A stretch of 64,000 bases of DNA from Pseudomonas sp. GM48 (GTDB taxonomy: Bacteria; Pseudomonadota; Gammaproteobacteria; Pseudomonadales; Pseudomonadaceae). Positions 46,316 through 55,662 of this stretch are shown one piece after another. The DNA is taken from positions 43,002 through 107,001 of the forward strand of contig NZ_AKJM01000075.1 of NCBI RefSeq assembly GCF_000282335.1, read 5' to 3'. The position numbers and the translations under genes were made by a program. Numbering within the stretch: position 1 is the stretch's first letter; every line of letters begins with the position of its first letter. Below the pieces are notes generated by a model. The model was not told the DNA's origin. It searched no databases and was given only the letters and a program-made list of their open reading frames with translations.

Positions 46316-46645
46316 CTCTTGAAGAACGCACTTCAGAGGCCGGGTAAAAAGTCCCTGATGTGTGGCAGCCAAGGGTGCGACACATGTGCGACATGTTGTC
46401 ACAGAGCGCGTGTCGCAGGGCATTCGCCGGAGACGGATTGACGCGTGGATGCGTAACGAAATTGGCCAATATTCAGCGTTGCCGATGTTCGCCGGATCGA
46501 GCTGAAGCAGGCAGTTTTAACAGGCATCGGCGAATTGCCAGAGCCCTTGTCATATCGGGGTTTGGGCGACGTCGATAGAGGCGTGCAAGCCTTCGATACT
46601 GTCTGAACTGCGGGTGGTAGGCCTACTTATTTTGGTGTTTTTGTT

Positions 46646-46664
46646 GAGAATCAATTTCGATAAG
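46646..46664. promoter_or_regulatory. Weak Fur-like box upstream of cyoA
   Basis: GAGAATCAATTTCGATAAG matches the 19-base Fur consensus at 10 positions. Iron and oxygen control of cyo is known in Pseudomonas; this assignment is tentative. Confidence 0.3.
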
Positions 46665-47082
46665 ATGCGCCACTTTTGCGGAATTGGTTAATGATTGTTG
46701 CCGCATCGGATAAAAATTATTTCGGGATGAGACATGGTTTATGAAACGCTACATAACTACAATCGCCCGCACTGAATACCCGGCACTGCTCAATCCTTAA
46801 CCAGGAGTCAGGCAGAAAGGGTGTCGAGAGGTCCAGTGGCTTCATGCGACGCCCTGGTGTCGGAGCCTCCAACTACCCGCACCAAATGGAATTGGTCTGT
46901 AACAAGGCCTTTGACCACGAATTCGAATAAGAACTCGCCGCAGGCCCAGGATTTGTCGAAACGCGTCTGACGCACGACGGGCATGCCCTTATTCAATCCA
47001 AGAAAATGCCAACCCTTGGCAGGGTGAAGTGTTGGCGATCAAAACCCAACTGCATTGCGCAAGCTGCTTTAGAGGTCGTGAG

Positions 47083-48018
47083 ATGAGTAAAAACAGGTAC
47101 CCCAGACTACTAGGCTTATTGCCGCTGATCGGCACATTGCTGCTGTCAGGCTGCAACATGACCTTGCTCAATCCCAAGGGCCAGGTTGGTCTGGACGAGC
47201 GAAACCTGATCATCACCGCAACGCTGCTGATGCTGTTGGTCGTGGTTCCGGTCATCATCATGACCTTTCTGTTCGCCTGGAAATACCGCGCGTCCAACAC
47301 CAATGCTACCTACACCCCGAAATGGAACCACTCCACCAAGATCGAGATCGCGGTGTGGGCTGTTCCAGTACTGATCATCATTGCCCTGGGTTACGTCACC
47401 TACAAGTCGACCCACGCCCTGGACCCGTACAAGCCGCTGGAATCCGACGTGAAGCCGGTGACCATCGAAGTGGTCGCGCTGGACTGGAAGTGGCTGTTCA
47501 TCTACCCGGAACAAGGCATCGCCACGGTCAACAAGATCGTGTTCCCGGCGCACACTCCGGTCAACTTCAAGATCACTTCCGACGCCGTGATGAACTCGTT
47601 CTTCATCCCTGCTCTGGGTGGCCAGATCTACGCGATGGCGGGCATGCAGACCAAGCTGCACCTGATCGCCAACGAAAACGCTGAAATGGACGGTATCTCC
47701 GCCAACTACAGCGGCGCTGGTTTCACCGGTATGAAATTCAAAGCGATCGCAACTACTCAGGAAGATTTCGACGCCTGGGTAAGTGAAGTCAAAACGGCAC
47801 CTAAACAGCTTGAACAAGCTGAATACGCAGCCCTTTCCAAGCCAAGCCAGAACAACCCAGTCGAGCTCTACTCCTCGGTGACGCCGAACCTGTTCCAGAC
47901 CATCGTCGACAAGTACGAAGGCATGAAACCGGGTCCTAAGGTGCACCACGAGAAGAAAGAGAAAGAAGTGGCCGCTACGGACATGAACTCGCATTCAGCT
48001 GCCGGGGCAGAGGAGTAA
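47083..48018 (+). CDS. cyoA: Cytochrome o ubiquinol oxidase subunit II
   Basis: A 311-residue lipoprotein (lipobox LSGC, C24) with two membrane helices (about 44-66 and 88-108) and a periplasmic cupredoxin domain that has lost the CuA ligands, as in quinol oxidases. It contacts the ubiquinol site of CyoB. ATG 47083 has AGAGG before it. First gene of cyoABCDE. Confidence 0.95.
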   Translation: MSKNRYPRLLGLLPLIGTLLLSGCNMTLLNPKGQVGLDERNLIITATLLMLLVVVPVIIMTFLFAWKYRASNTNATYTPKWNHSTKIEIAVWAVPVLIIIALGYVTYKSTHALDPYKPLESDVKPVTIEVVALDWKWLFIYPEQGIATVNKIVFPAHTPVNFKITSDAVMNSFFIPALGGQIYAMAGMQTKLHLIANENAEMDGISANYSGAGFTGMKFKAIATTQEDFDAWVSEVKTAPKQLEQAEYAALSKPSQNNPVELYSSVTPNLFQTIVDKYEGMKPGPKVHHEKKEKEVAATDMNSHSAAGAEE

Positions 48019-48021
48019 ACG

Positions 48022-50052
48022 ATGTTTGGTAAATTAAGTTGGGAAGCGATCCCGTTCCACGAGCCGATCGTCATGGTGACCATCTCCATGATCGCGCTCG
48101 GTGGTCTGGCGTTGTTCGCTGCAATCACCTACTTCAAGAAGTGGACCTACCTGTGGACCGAGTGGCTGACGTCGGTCGACCACAAGAAAATCGGCGTGAT
48201 GTACATCATCGTCGCCATGGTCATGCTGCTGCGCGGTTTTGCCGACGCCATCATGATGCGTACCCAGTTGGCCATGGCCACCGAGGGTTCGCCTGGCTAC
48301 CTGCCACCTGAACACTATGACCAGATCTTCACCGCCCACGGTGTGATCATGATCATCTTCATGGCGATGCCATTCTTCACCGGCCTGATGAACCTTGCAG
48401 TGCCGCTGCAGATCGGCGCGCGTGACGTTGCCTACCCGTTCCTGAACTCCCTGAGCTTCTGGCTGCTGGTTTCCGGCGTGGTGCTGATCAACCTGTCCCT
48501 GGGCGTCGGCGAATTCGCCAAGACCGGCTGGGTTGCCTATCCGCCGCTGTCGGGTCTGCAATACAGCCCTGGCGTGGGGATGGATTACTACATCTGGGCG
48601 CTACAGCTATCGGGTCTGGGGACAACGCTGACGGGGGTCAACTTCCTGGCCACCGTGCTGAAAATGCGTACCCCTGGCATGAAGCTGATGGACATGCCGA
48701 TCTTCACCTGGACTTGCACCTGGGCCAACGTCCTGATCGTGGCTTCGTTCCCGATCCTGACCGCTACCCTGGCGCTGCTGACGCTTGACCGTTACATGGA
48801 TTTCCACATTTTCACCAATGAACTTGGTGGCAATCCGATGATGTACGTCAACCTGTTCTGGGCTTGGGGTCACCCCGAGGTTTACATCCTGATTCTGCCG
48901 GCGTTCGGTATCTTCTCCGAGGTCATCTCGACTTTCACCGGCAAGAAACTGTTCGGCCACCACTCGATGGTCTACGCATCGGGCGCGATCTCGATCCTGG
49001 GCTTCATGGTTTGGCTGCACCACTTCTTCACCATGGGTTCGGGTGCCAGCGTCAACGCCTTCTTCGGTCTGGCGACGATGCTGATTTCCATCCCTACGGG
49101 TGTGAAGCTATTCAACTGGCTGTTCACCATCTACCAGGGCCGTCTGCGCTTCACCAGCCAGGTGCTGTGGACCCTGGGCTTCATGGTGACCTTCGCCATC
49201 GGCGGCATGACCGGCGTATTGCTGGCCATCCCGGGTGCCGACTTCGTTCTGCACAACAGCCTGTTCGTGATCGCGCACTTCCATAACGTGATCATCGGCG
49301 GTGCGGTATTCGGTTACATCGCCGGTTTCGGTTTCTACTTCCCTAAAGCGTTCGGCTTCAAGCTGCACGAAGGTTGGGGCAAGGCAGCATTCTGGTTCTG
49401 GATCTCCGGCTTCTTCGTCGCGTTCATGCCGCTCTACGCTCTGGGCTTCATGGGCATGACCCGTCGTCTGAACGCCACCACCAACCCTGAGTGGGTGCCG
49501 TACCTGTACGTCGCCATGTTCGGTGCGGTGATGATCGCTGTGGGTATCGCTTGCCAGCTGATCCAGCTCTACGTGAGTGTGCGTGACCGCAACAAGCCGG
49601 AAAACATGTGCGAACACGGCGACCCGTGGAATGCACACACTCTGGAATGGTCGACCTCGTCGCCACCACCGTTCTACAACTTCGCTGTTCTGCCAAAAGC
49701 CGACGTGGTCGATCCGTTCACCGAAGCCAAGGAAAACGGCACCGCATACAAGGCTCCGGCCAAGTACGAACCGATCCACATGCCAAACAACACCGCGACC
49801 GGTGTGGTCATGGGCGCACTGTTGACCGTGTTCGGTTTCGCGATGATCTGGCACATCTGGTGGCTGGCAATCGCGGGTCTCGCCGGTACCGTGATCTACT
49901 TCGTGATCCACGCGGCCCGTGATGATCAAGGCTACTACGTGCCGGTCGACGTGATCGAGCGCATCGAAGCCGAGCAGCACAAGCGTCTGGTAGCAGCCGG
50001 GAAAGTCCCAGCCACTGCCACCCGTGTTGAAACCTCGTTGGAACAGGCTTAA
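48022..50052 (+). CDS. cyoB: Cytochrome o ubiquinol oxidase subunit I
   Basis: A 676-residue heme-copper oxidase core subunit that reduces O2 to water while pumping protons. It has about 15 hydrophobic helices. Heme and copper ligands are in [26 protein letters not shown] (H and Y cross-link pair), [10 protein letters not shown] and [13 protein letters not shown]. Full family length; 3 bases after cyoA. Confidence 0.97.
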   Translation: MFGKLSWEAIPFHEPIVMVTISMIALGGLALFAAITYFKKWTYLWTEWLTSVDHKKIGVMYIIVAMVMLLRGFADAIMMRTQLAMATEGSPGYLPPEHYDQIFTAHGVIMIIFMAMPFFTGLMNLAVPLQIGARDVAYPFLNSLSFWLLVSGVVLINLSLGVGEFAKTGWVAYPPLSGLQYSPGVGMDYYIWALQLSGLGTTLTGVNFLATVLKMRTPGMKLMDMPIFTWTCTWANVLIVASFPILTATLALLTLDRYMDFHIFTNELGGNPMMYVNLFWAWGHPEVYILILPAFGIFSEVISTFTGKKLFGHHSMVYASGAISILGFMVWLHHFFTMGSGASVNAFFGLATMLISIPTGVKLFNWLFTIYQGRLRFTSQVLWTLGFMVTFAIGGMTGVLLAIPGADFVLHNSLFVIAHFHNVIIGGAVFGYIAGFGFYFPKAFGFKLHEGWGKAAFWFWISGFFVAFMPLYALGFMGMTRRLNATTNPEWVPYLYVAMFGAVMIAVGIACQLIQLYVSVRDRNKPENMCEHGDPWNAHTLEWSTSSPPPFYNFAVLPKADVVDPFTEAKENGTAYKAPAKYEPIHMPNNTATGVVMGALLTVFGFAMIWHIWWLAIAGLAGTVIYFVIHAARDDQGYYVPVDVIERIEAEQHKRLVAAGKVPATATRVETSLEQA

Positions 50053-50055
50053 ACC

Positions 50056-50682
50056 ATGTCGAACTTAGTGACCAATGCTGGACACACCCATGTCGATGGA
50101 CATGGGCATGATGACCATCACCACGACTCGGGCGAGATGACCGTATTCGGTTTCTGGCTCTACCTGATGACCGACTGCATTCTGTTTGCATCGATCTTCG
50201 CAGCGTACGCGGTACTGGTTAACAACGTAGCGGGTGGCCCGTCGGGCCACGACATCTTCGAGCTGCCATACGTGCTGGGCGAAACTGCTCTGCTGTTGTT
50301 CAGTTCGATCACCTACGGCTTCGCCATGCTGGCGTTCTTCCGTGGCAACAAGAAGCAGGTCCTGGGCTGGCTGGCCCTGACCTTCCTGTTCGGTGCCGGC
50401 TTCATCGGCATGGAGATCAACGAGTTCCACATGTTGATCTCCGAAGGCTACGGCCCTAGCCGCAGTGGCTTCCTGTCCGGGTTCTTCACCCTGGTCGGCA
50501 CCCACGGTCTGCACGTGACCAGCGGTCTGATCTGGATGGCGATCATGATGTATCAGGTGCAGAAAAACGGCCTGACGGCGACCAACAAGACCCGTCTGAG
50601 CTGCCTGAGCCTGTTCTGGCACTTCCTGGACGTTGTGTGGATCTGTGTATTCACGGTTGTTTATCTGATGGGGACTATGTAA
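50056..50682 (+). CDS. cyoC: Cytochrome o ubiquinol oxidase subunit III
   Basis: A 208-residue subunit with five hydrophobic helices; the N-terminal His-rich segment ([15 protein letters not shown]) is common in pseudomonads. [20 protein letters not shown] and [18 protein letters not shown] are family blocks. It supports the proton-pumping core. Confidence 0.95.
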   Translation: MSNLVTNAGHTHVDGHGHDDHHHDSGEMTVFGFWLYLMTDCILFASIFAAYAVLVNNVAGGPSGHDIFELPYVLGETALLLFSSITYGFAMLAFFRGNKKQVLGWLALTFLFGAGFIGMEINEFHMLISEGYGPSRSGFLSGFFTLVGTHGLHVTSGLIWMAIMMYQVQKNGLTATNKTRLSCLSLFWHFLDVVWICVFTVVYLMGTM

Positions 50683-51021
50683 ATGGCTAACGCTCATTCC
50701 CACCATGGCCACGACGACGCCGGTCACGGCAGCGTCAAGTCCTACGTCATTGGCTTCGTCCTGTCGGTAATCCTGACCCTGGTTCCATTCGGTCTGGTGA
50801 TGTACCCGTCGCTGCCGAAGTCGATCACTCTGTTGATCGTCCTGGCATTCGCGGTCATTCAGGTGCTGGTGCACCTGGTGTACTTCCTCCACCTGGACCG
50901 TTCGGCCGCGCAGCGTAACAACGTGATTGCGTTTGTCTTTGCCGCGATCGTGATTGTCCTGCTGGTTGGCTTGTCGCTGTGGATCATGTTCAGCATCCAC
51001 ACGTTCATGATGGCGAAGTGA
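50683..51021 (+). CDS. cyoD: Cytochrome o ubiquinol oxidase subunit IV
   Basis: A 112-residue subunit with three hydrophobic helices and a His-rich start. Its ATG directly follows the cyoC stop codon (TAAATG), giving coupled translation. It assists assembly of the oxidase. Confidence 0.94.
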   Translation: MANAHSHHGHDDAGHGSVKSYVIGFVLSVILTLVPFGLVMYPSLPKSITLLIVLAFAVIQVLVHLVYFLHLDRSAAQRNNVIAFVFAAIVIVLLVGLSLWIMFSIHTFMMAK

Positions 51022-51032
51022 GGTAGATCCGC

Positions 51033-51920
51033 ATGTCCCTTAAGCACTTTATCCAAATCACCAAACCGGGGATCATTTTCGGTAACGTGCTTTCTGTGGC
51101 AGGCGGATTTTTCCTGGCCTCCAAAGGGCATGTCGATCTGGCCATTTTCCTGGCCGCCATGATCGGCACGTCCCTGGTGGTTGCCTCCGGTTGCGTGTTC
51201 AACAACTGCATCGACCGCGACATCGACCTGAAGATGGAACGCACCAAGAACCGGGTGCTGGTCCAGGGCTTGATCTCCCTGAAACTGGCCCTGATCTATG
51301 CGACCGTCCTGGGTGTCGCCGGCGTTGCCCTGTTGTACAAGGTGGCCAACCCGTTGGCCGCGCTGTTCGCGGTGATCGGCTTCGTCATCTACGTCGGCTT
51401 CTACAGCCTGTACCTCAAGCGCAAGTCGGTTCACGGCACGCTGGTGGGCAGTCTGTCGGGCGCCATGCCGCCGGTGATTGGCTACGTCGCAGTGAGCAAC
51501 ACCTTCGACATGGCCGCACTGACCCTGCTGGTGATGTTCAGCCTGTGGCAGATGCCGCATTCCTACGCCATTGCGATCTTCCGCTTCAACGATTACCTGG
51601 CTGCATCGATTCCGGTGCTGCCAGTGAAGCGCGGGATCCAGGTGGCCAAGAAGCACATCCTGATCTACATCCTGGCCTTCCTCGTGGCGACCTTGATGCT
51701 GACCTTCAGCGGCTACGCCGGCATGAGCTACCTCGCCGTCGCCGCGGCCATGGGCATGTACTGGCTGTACATGGCCTGGACCGGCTACAAGGCAGTGGAT
51801 GACACGGTCTGGGCACGCAAGCTGTTCGTGTTCTCGATCTTCACCATTACCGCGTTGAGCGTGATGATGTCCCTGGACTTCAAAGTGCCGACGGAGTTGC
51901 TGCTGACGTACGCGCCGTAA
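51033..51920 (+). CDS. cyoE: Protoheme IX farnesyltransferase (heme O synthase)
   Basis: A 295-residue UbiA-type prenyltransferase with about nine hydrophobic segments. The prenyl-diphosphate site [18 protein letters not shown] has the conserved Asp-rich motif, with a second at [14 protein letters not shown] (Asp absent, Tyr-rich). It makes heme O for the CyoB centre. Last gene of the operon. Confidence 0.95.
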   Translation: MSLKHFIQITKPGIIFGNVLSVAGGFFLASKGHVDLAIFLAAMIGTSLVVASGCVFNNCIDRDIDLKMERTKNRVLVQGLISLKLALIYATVLGVAGVALLYKVANPLAALFAVIGFVIYVGFYSLYLKRKSVHGTLVGSLSGAMPPVIGYVAVSNTFDMAALTLLVMFSLWQMPHSYAIAIFRFNDYLAASIPVLPVKRGIQVAKKHILIYILAFLVATLMLTFSGYAGMSYLAVAAAMGMYWLYMAWTGYKAVDDTVWARKLFVFSIFTITALSVMMSLDFKVPTELLLTYAP

Positions 51921-51939
51921 GCGTCGGATGCTGAATTGA

Positions 51940-51976
51940 AAAGCCCCGCCTTCGAGAGAAGAGCGGGGCTTTTTGT
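51940..51976 (+). terminator. Terminator of the cyo operon
   Basis: AAAAGCCCCGC and GCGGGGCTTTTT pair around a loop of 13 bases, 20 bases after the cyoE stop. Confidence 0.88.
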
Positions 51977-52004
51977 TGGTGTTCTCAAATGAATCGAGTT
52001 GCCG

Positions 52005-52100
52005 CCATCGCGAGCAAGCTCGCTCCCACATTGGACTGGCGTCATCGCTGATATCGAGCACGACGCTGACCTCCTGTGGGAGCGGGCTTGCTCGCGATGG
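52005..52100. repeat. REP pair after cyoE
   Basis: One GAGCAAGCTCGCTCCCACA copy and one forward GTGGGAGCGGGCTTGCTCGCGA copy, mixing two sub-variants in one unit. Confidence 0.84.
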
Positions 52101-52168
52101 CGGCGCAGCGGAATACCTGGCTCATCGAAATTACAGCCCATCTCAAAGAGCACTCTTGGTTTGCTTAG

Positions 52169-52189
52169 CTATAAGCAAGTTGCCTATAG
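52169..52189. promoter_or_regulatory. Palindromic operator of the orphan antitoxin gene
   Basis: A 21-base near-perfect palindrome: CTATA, GCAA, TTGC and TATAG are in order, broken only by single bases between the pairs. It lies 28 bases before the ATG, where the antitoxin is expected to repress its own promoter. Confidence 0.7.
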
Positions 52190-52216
52190 TTACAAGTCGA
52201 TACCACGAGGTACCCC

Positions 52217-52531
52217 ATGAAAAAACGCGACCTGTTTGCAGAATTGATGCAGGGCGTTGATGAGATGGCGGCTCAACGCGAAGGCAAGATTACATTGCGC
52301 AATACGGTTGTGGAGGACATCCCTGCGCCTGAGGTGGGGGCGCAAGAGATCGTTGCGCTACGGGAAAAGCTACACATGTCTCAGGCCGTTTTTGCCAAGC
52401 GAATTCGCACCAGTCCCAGCACTCTGAGAAACTGGGAGCAGGAAAAATCGAAGCCCAATGCTCAGGCCGCCTTGCTGATCAGGTTGGTGGAGAAATTCCC
52501 GGATATGGTTGATCGACTGGCAGTCGTTTGA
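52217..52531 (+). CDS. NadS-type HTH antitoxin-like protein without a toxin partner
   Basis: A 104-residue protein. The N-terminus MKKRDLFAELMQGVDEMA is typical of NadS antitoxins of HigB/RelE-like systems, and residues 44-95 are an XRE helix-turn-helix (LREKLHMSQAVFAKRI, SPSTLRNWEQ). In NadS systems the toxin gene lies immediately upstream. Here the upstream 296 bases hold only the cyo terminator, a REP pair and the operator, so the protein stands alone. It may be a leftover or a co-opted transcription factor. RBS: GAGGTACCCC, weak. Confidence 0.8.
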   Translation: MKKRDLFAELMQGVDEMAAQREGKITLRNTVVEDIPAPEVGAQEIVALREKLHMSQAVFAKRIRTSPSTLRNWEQEKSKPNAQAALLIRLVEKFPDMVDRLAVV

Positions 52532-52548
52532 TCACATCGTCGAATATC

Positions 52549-52588
52549 TGAAAAGCCCCGCGTTTCAAACTAAACGCGGGGCTTTTTC
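52549..52588 (+). terminator. Terminator after the antitoxin-like gene
   Basis: AAAAGCCCCGCGTTT and AAACGCGGGGCTTTTT form a strong stem over a 5-base loop. Symmetric A and T runs allow bidirectional use. Confidence 0.88.
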
Positions 52589-52590
52589 AT

Positions 52591-52794
52591 TTATGCGCGG
52601 TTGTTACACGGTGCATCGAGCACCTTCACCACGTCATCGATGATTGCCTTGCTCATGTCCTGCAAAAAGTGCGAGGCCCAGGCGTGCCGGTCGGAGTCGC
52701 GAACCATGGCGGCGTCTGATGCGAGCAGTATGGCGAAGTTAGCCGGCAAGGATGAGGTCCGATCTGGTGGCCGGGGATGGCCGGGACACCGCAA
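52591..52794 (-). pseudogene. Possible gene remnant (67 codons)
   Basis: A minus-strand frame ending in HFLQDMSKAIIDDVVKVLDAPCNNRA, which looks protein-like with good codon use in its last 45 residues, while the first part (MRCPGHPRPPDRTSS) looks like noise. A REP pair sits just upstream. It may be the 3' end of a gene broken by a REP insertion, or an accidental frame. No family recognised. Confidence 0.3.
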
Positions 52795-52843
52795 TCCCTG
52801 TGGGATCGGTGGTGCCGCCAGTTTTAAGTACGACGCTGAACCC

Positions 52844-52934
52844 TTGTGGGAGCGGGCTTGCTCGCGAAGGCGGTGTGTCAGGCAATATTGATGCTGGATT
52901 TGACGGCCTCTTCGCGAGCAAGCCCGCTCCCACA
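52844..52934. repeat. REP pair beside the biosynthetic cluster
   Basis: GTGGGAGCGGGCTTGCTCGCGAA unit with the loop sequence close to the pair at 362-451. It marks the left edge of the gene cluster; the pair at 63850 marks the right edge. Confidence 0.87.
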
Positions 52935-52951
52935 GGGTTGAGGGCAGTCAG

Positions 52952-54370
52952 TTACTTAAGTGGTTTATCGAGCAAGCGGAAAAACCGCTCGCGCACCTGC
53001 AGGCTGTCGCTGTGGGCTACGTTGAAGCGCAGGAACTGACTGGCATTCGGGGCTTTGCTCAGCAAGGTGCCCGGCGCCAATACCATATTGTTCTCCAGGC
53101 CTTGTCGAGCCAGGTTCTCGGCGTGCAGGCCCTCCGGCAATCGCGCCCAGATAAACACGCCCTCGCCGGGTAACGAGGAAAGCGAACACCCGGCTTCCGC
53201 CAACCAACTCGCCACGCGGCTGTTGGATTCATACAAGCGGTCCACCGTGCGCCGCGCATGTTTGGCATAGCTGCCGTCGCTGAGCATGGTGCAGGTGATC
53301 TGCTCTGCCAGCTCCGAGGTCACCCCGCCGCAGGCCATTTTCAACGCGATCATCCGCGCCGCCAGTTGTGGTGACAGCACGGTGTAGCTGACGCGGCTGT
53401 TGGCGGTCAGGGTCTTGGAGAAACCCGACACATAACTCACGTTATCCAGCCCGCTGGCCGCCAGGCGCGGGGTGCGGCGTTGCTGGATGTCGCAGTACAG
53501 ATCGTCTTCGACAATGTGCAAGCTATGGCGGTGGCTCAGTTCCAGCAAGCGGTAAACCTGGGACGGGGTGAACGAGTGGCCGGTGGGGTTATGCAGCGTG
53601 CTGTTGGTCATGTACAGCACGGGTTTGTGGGCGATCAGCAGTTGCTCGAAAGCGTCGAGGTCCGTGCCGTCGCAATCCCGGGCGATGGTGATGACCTTGG
53701 CCCCGTGCAACGCCAGGTTGGCGTGCATGTTGAAATAGCAGGGGTCGTCGAGTAGCACGGTGTCGCCGGGTTTGACCAGCAGGCGCATCAGCAGGTCGAT
53801 GGCCTGCATGGTGTTGGCGGTGGTGATGATCTGATCCACCGGCGCTTCGATGCCGAAAGTCGCCAGCTTGACCCGCAAGGCCTGGCGCAACGGCAAGTAA
53901 CCGCCGGCCACGCCGTACTCGCCCATGCGCAACGACGTCGCTCGCAGGGTGCCGCGCACGGCTTTCTGCAATTCTTCGGCCGGCAGCCAGGAGGTCGGCA
54001 GAAACCCGCAGCCGGGGCGCAACGCGCCGTTGTCCAGCAACAGGGCGCGGCGTACCACGCTGAGGGTGTCCTGGGGTTGCAGGTCCGGGCCGGTGCCACT
54101 TTTCAGCGCCGCTTCGGAGCGATGCACGTAATGCCCCGAACCCTGGCGCGACACTACCAGCCCCTTGGCTCGCAAGCGGTCCAGCGCATCGACCACTGTG
54201 GATTTGCCCACGTTCATCAAGTCGGAGAGTTCACGAATCGGCGGCAGTTTGGCGCCGTGGGGCAGGCCGCCCGTGCTGATGGCCTGGGTCAGCTGATCGA
54301 CGATCTGCTGCACCAGCGGCACGCCGGGCTGGAATTCAATGGCGGCAATGACTGCACGTTGAACCTGCAT
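52952..54370 (-). CDS. MocR-type regulator (GntR HTH + aminotransferase domain)
   Basis: A 472-residue regulator. Residues 8-78 are a GntR winged helix (PLVQQIVDQLTQAI, PIRELSDLMNVGKSTVVDALDRL), and 110-470 a fold-type-I aminotransferase domain with the PLP lysine in SGFSKTLTANSRVSY. MocR regulators sense PLP, an amino acid or an amine and often control amino-acid-derived pathways. It is divergent from the MFS transporter and the rest of the cluster, so it is the probable pathway switch. Confidence 0.88.
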   Translation of the reverse strand: MQVQRAVIAAIEFQPGVPLVQQIVDQLTQAISTGGLPHGAKLPPIRELSDLMNVGKSTVVDALDRLRAKGLVVSRQGSGHYVHRSEAALKSGTGPDLQPQDTLSVVRRALLLDNGALRPGCGFLPTSWLPAEELQKAVRGTLRATSLRMGEYGVAGGYLPLRQALRVKLATFGIEAPVDQIITTANTMQAIDLLMRLLVKPGDTVLLDDPCYFNMHANLALHGAKVITIARDCDGTDLDAFEQLLIAHKPVLYMTNSTLHNPTGHSFTPSQVYRLLELSHRHSLHIVEDDLYCDIQQRRTPRLAASGLDNVSYVSGFSKTLTANSRVSYTVLSPQLAARMIALKMACGGVTSELAEQITCTMLSDGSYAKHARRTVDRLYESNSRVASWLAEAGCSLSSLPGEGVFIWARLPEGLHAENLARQGLENNMVLAPGTLLSKAPNASQFLRFNVAHSDSLQVRERFFRLLDKPLK

Positions 54371-54418
54371 TTTACTGGTCTCTCCGGCAGTAAAGTTCGT
54401 TGGATTCTATACGAACTT
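54371..54418. promoter_or_regulatory. Paired inverted repeats between the MocR and MFS genes
   Basis: TTTACTG/CAGTAAA (54371-54377, 54388-54394) is followed at once by AAGTTCGT/ACGAACTT (54393-54400, 54411-54418), the latter an exact 8-base inverted repeat with a 10-base centre. They lie right at the MocR start codon, ideal for an autoregulated divergent promoter. Confidence 0.6.
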
Positions 54419-54518
54419 GCTCTGATCAGGACAAGCCTCTGTCTCTACCATGCCCTTACAGACTTTTCTGATGGTCGACCTTTGCTGGGCGGCAATCGTG
54501 TGGTTCATGAGGTGTTGC

Positions 54519-55619
54519 ATGAGTGTCGAAACAACGATCGCGGTCGCCAAACCGGTCATCAACCTGCGTTTGTTCACGATCCGGATCATCACCGCCGTGT
54601 CGCTGTTCGCGGTGCTGGGCAAGGCCAACGTCTGGCTCGACACTGCCACCAACAGCATCCTGGCCCTTGGATATCGCGCCTTGTTGCTGCTGTTGCCCCT
54701 GACATTACTGGTGCTTGGCCGTCGCTCCCTGAGCGTTACGCTGCTGTGTGCCGGGCTCGGCCTGGTATTGCTGGCACTGACCAGCAATCAAGGCATGGTG
54801 ATGTTTGCTGCCGCACTGTTTGCCTACGGCATTGCCATTGCCGGTTACCTGATCAAGAGCGAAGCGGCCCAGACCAAGGAAGGTGCAGCCTACAACCGCG
54901 TGGCCATGAACATGGGCAGCCTGGTGGCCGGTTTGATCCTGTTGTCGCCGCTACTCACCCCGACCATGTTTTTCCTCGGCGCGGCGGCCTTCGTGTTGCT
55001 GTGCCTGCCGATCGCCCTCGGTGCGACCTTCACCAGCGAACCGGTGGTAGCCCGCCCAACCAATCAGGTCGGTAGCAACTGGGGCAACAAGCTGCCGTGG
55101 GTGATCGCCGGGATCATCATGGGCATCAAGCTGTTCGGGGTGTTCTCGATCCTGCCGCAAGCGATTCTGCTCAAGACCGGTGAATTGCCAGCCTGGTACG
55201 GCTTGATGCTGATCCTCAACAGCGCCGTGGTGGTGTTTGCCCAGGTGCCGGTGATGAAACTGATCGAGCGCACCGGGCGCTTCAAGGTCGTGGCGGTGAT
55301 CGGGATCATCGTCGGCGGTTTTGCCGTGCTGTCTTCACCCGCCGCGTTCCATGTCGAAACCCTCGCCGGTGCACTGATCTGGGTGGCGCTGCTGTCCATC
55401 GCCGAATGTGCCTTCAGCTACCTCGATTACTTCTCGGTCAAGCAGAACAACATGTTCGTCAAGGAAGTGTCCCTGGGTGTCGGGGCCGGGTTGACGGTGT
55501 TGATCATGCGGGTGGTGCCTGCGCCATACAACGCGCTGGTGCTGGCCGTTATCGGGGCCGGAGGGATCCTGGCCTGGTACTGGCTCAACCGTAAATCCAA
55601 TGCGTCGTTGCATGACTGA
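54519..55619 (+). CDS. MFS transporter of the cluster
   Basis: A 366-residue membrane protein with about eleven hydrophobic segments, no large soluble part, and an MFS-like two-half layout (AYGIAIAGYLIKSEAAQTKEGAAYNRVAMN between the halves). Probably exports the product or takes up a precursor; inference from position. ATG 54519 follows GAGGTGTTGC; an earlier in-frame ATG at 54450 is less likely. Confidence 0.78.
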   Translation: MSVETTIAVAKPVINLRLFTIRIITAVSLFAVLGKANVWLDTATNSILALGYRALLLLLPLTLLVLGRRSLSVTLLCAGLGLVLLALTSNQGMVMFAAALFAYGIAIAGYLIKSEAAQTKEGAAYNRVAMNMGSLVAGLILLSPLLTPTMFFLGAAAFVLLCLPIALGATFTSEPVVARPTNQVGSNWGNKLPWVIAGIIMGIKLFGVFSILPQAILLKTGELPAWYGLMLILNSAVVVFAQVPVMKLIERTGRFKVVAVIGIIVGGFAVLSSPAAFHVETLAGALIWVALLSIAECAFSYLDYFSVKQNNMFVKEVSLGVGAGLTVLIMRVVPAPYNALVLAVIGAGGILAWYWLNRKSNASLHD

Positions 55620-55662
55620 GTCATCGCTGTTGCGATTTTCACTTTGCAAGTCGGGGGGCATC

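Larger units (their letters stand above)
46246..47082. other. dsbB-cyoA intergenic region
   Basis: 837 bases with no convincing coding frame (a 62-codon minus-strand frame at 46808-46996 looks accidental). It contains the dsbB terminator and an AT-rich stretch at 46620-46740 with a weak Fur-like box, then roughly 280 bases leading to cyoA, probably an untranslated leader. Confidence 0.6.

Noticed and set aside
46808..46996. 62-codon minus-strand frame in the cyo leader
   Set aside because: No ribosome site or recognisable protein features; likely chance.
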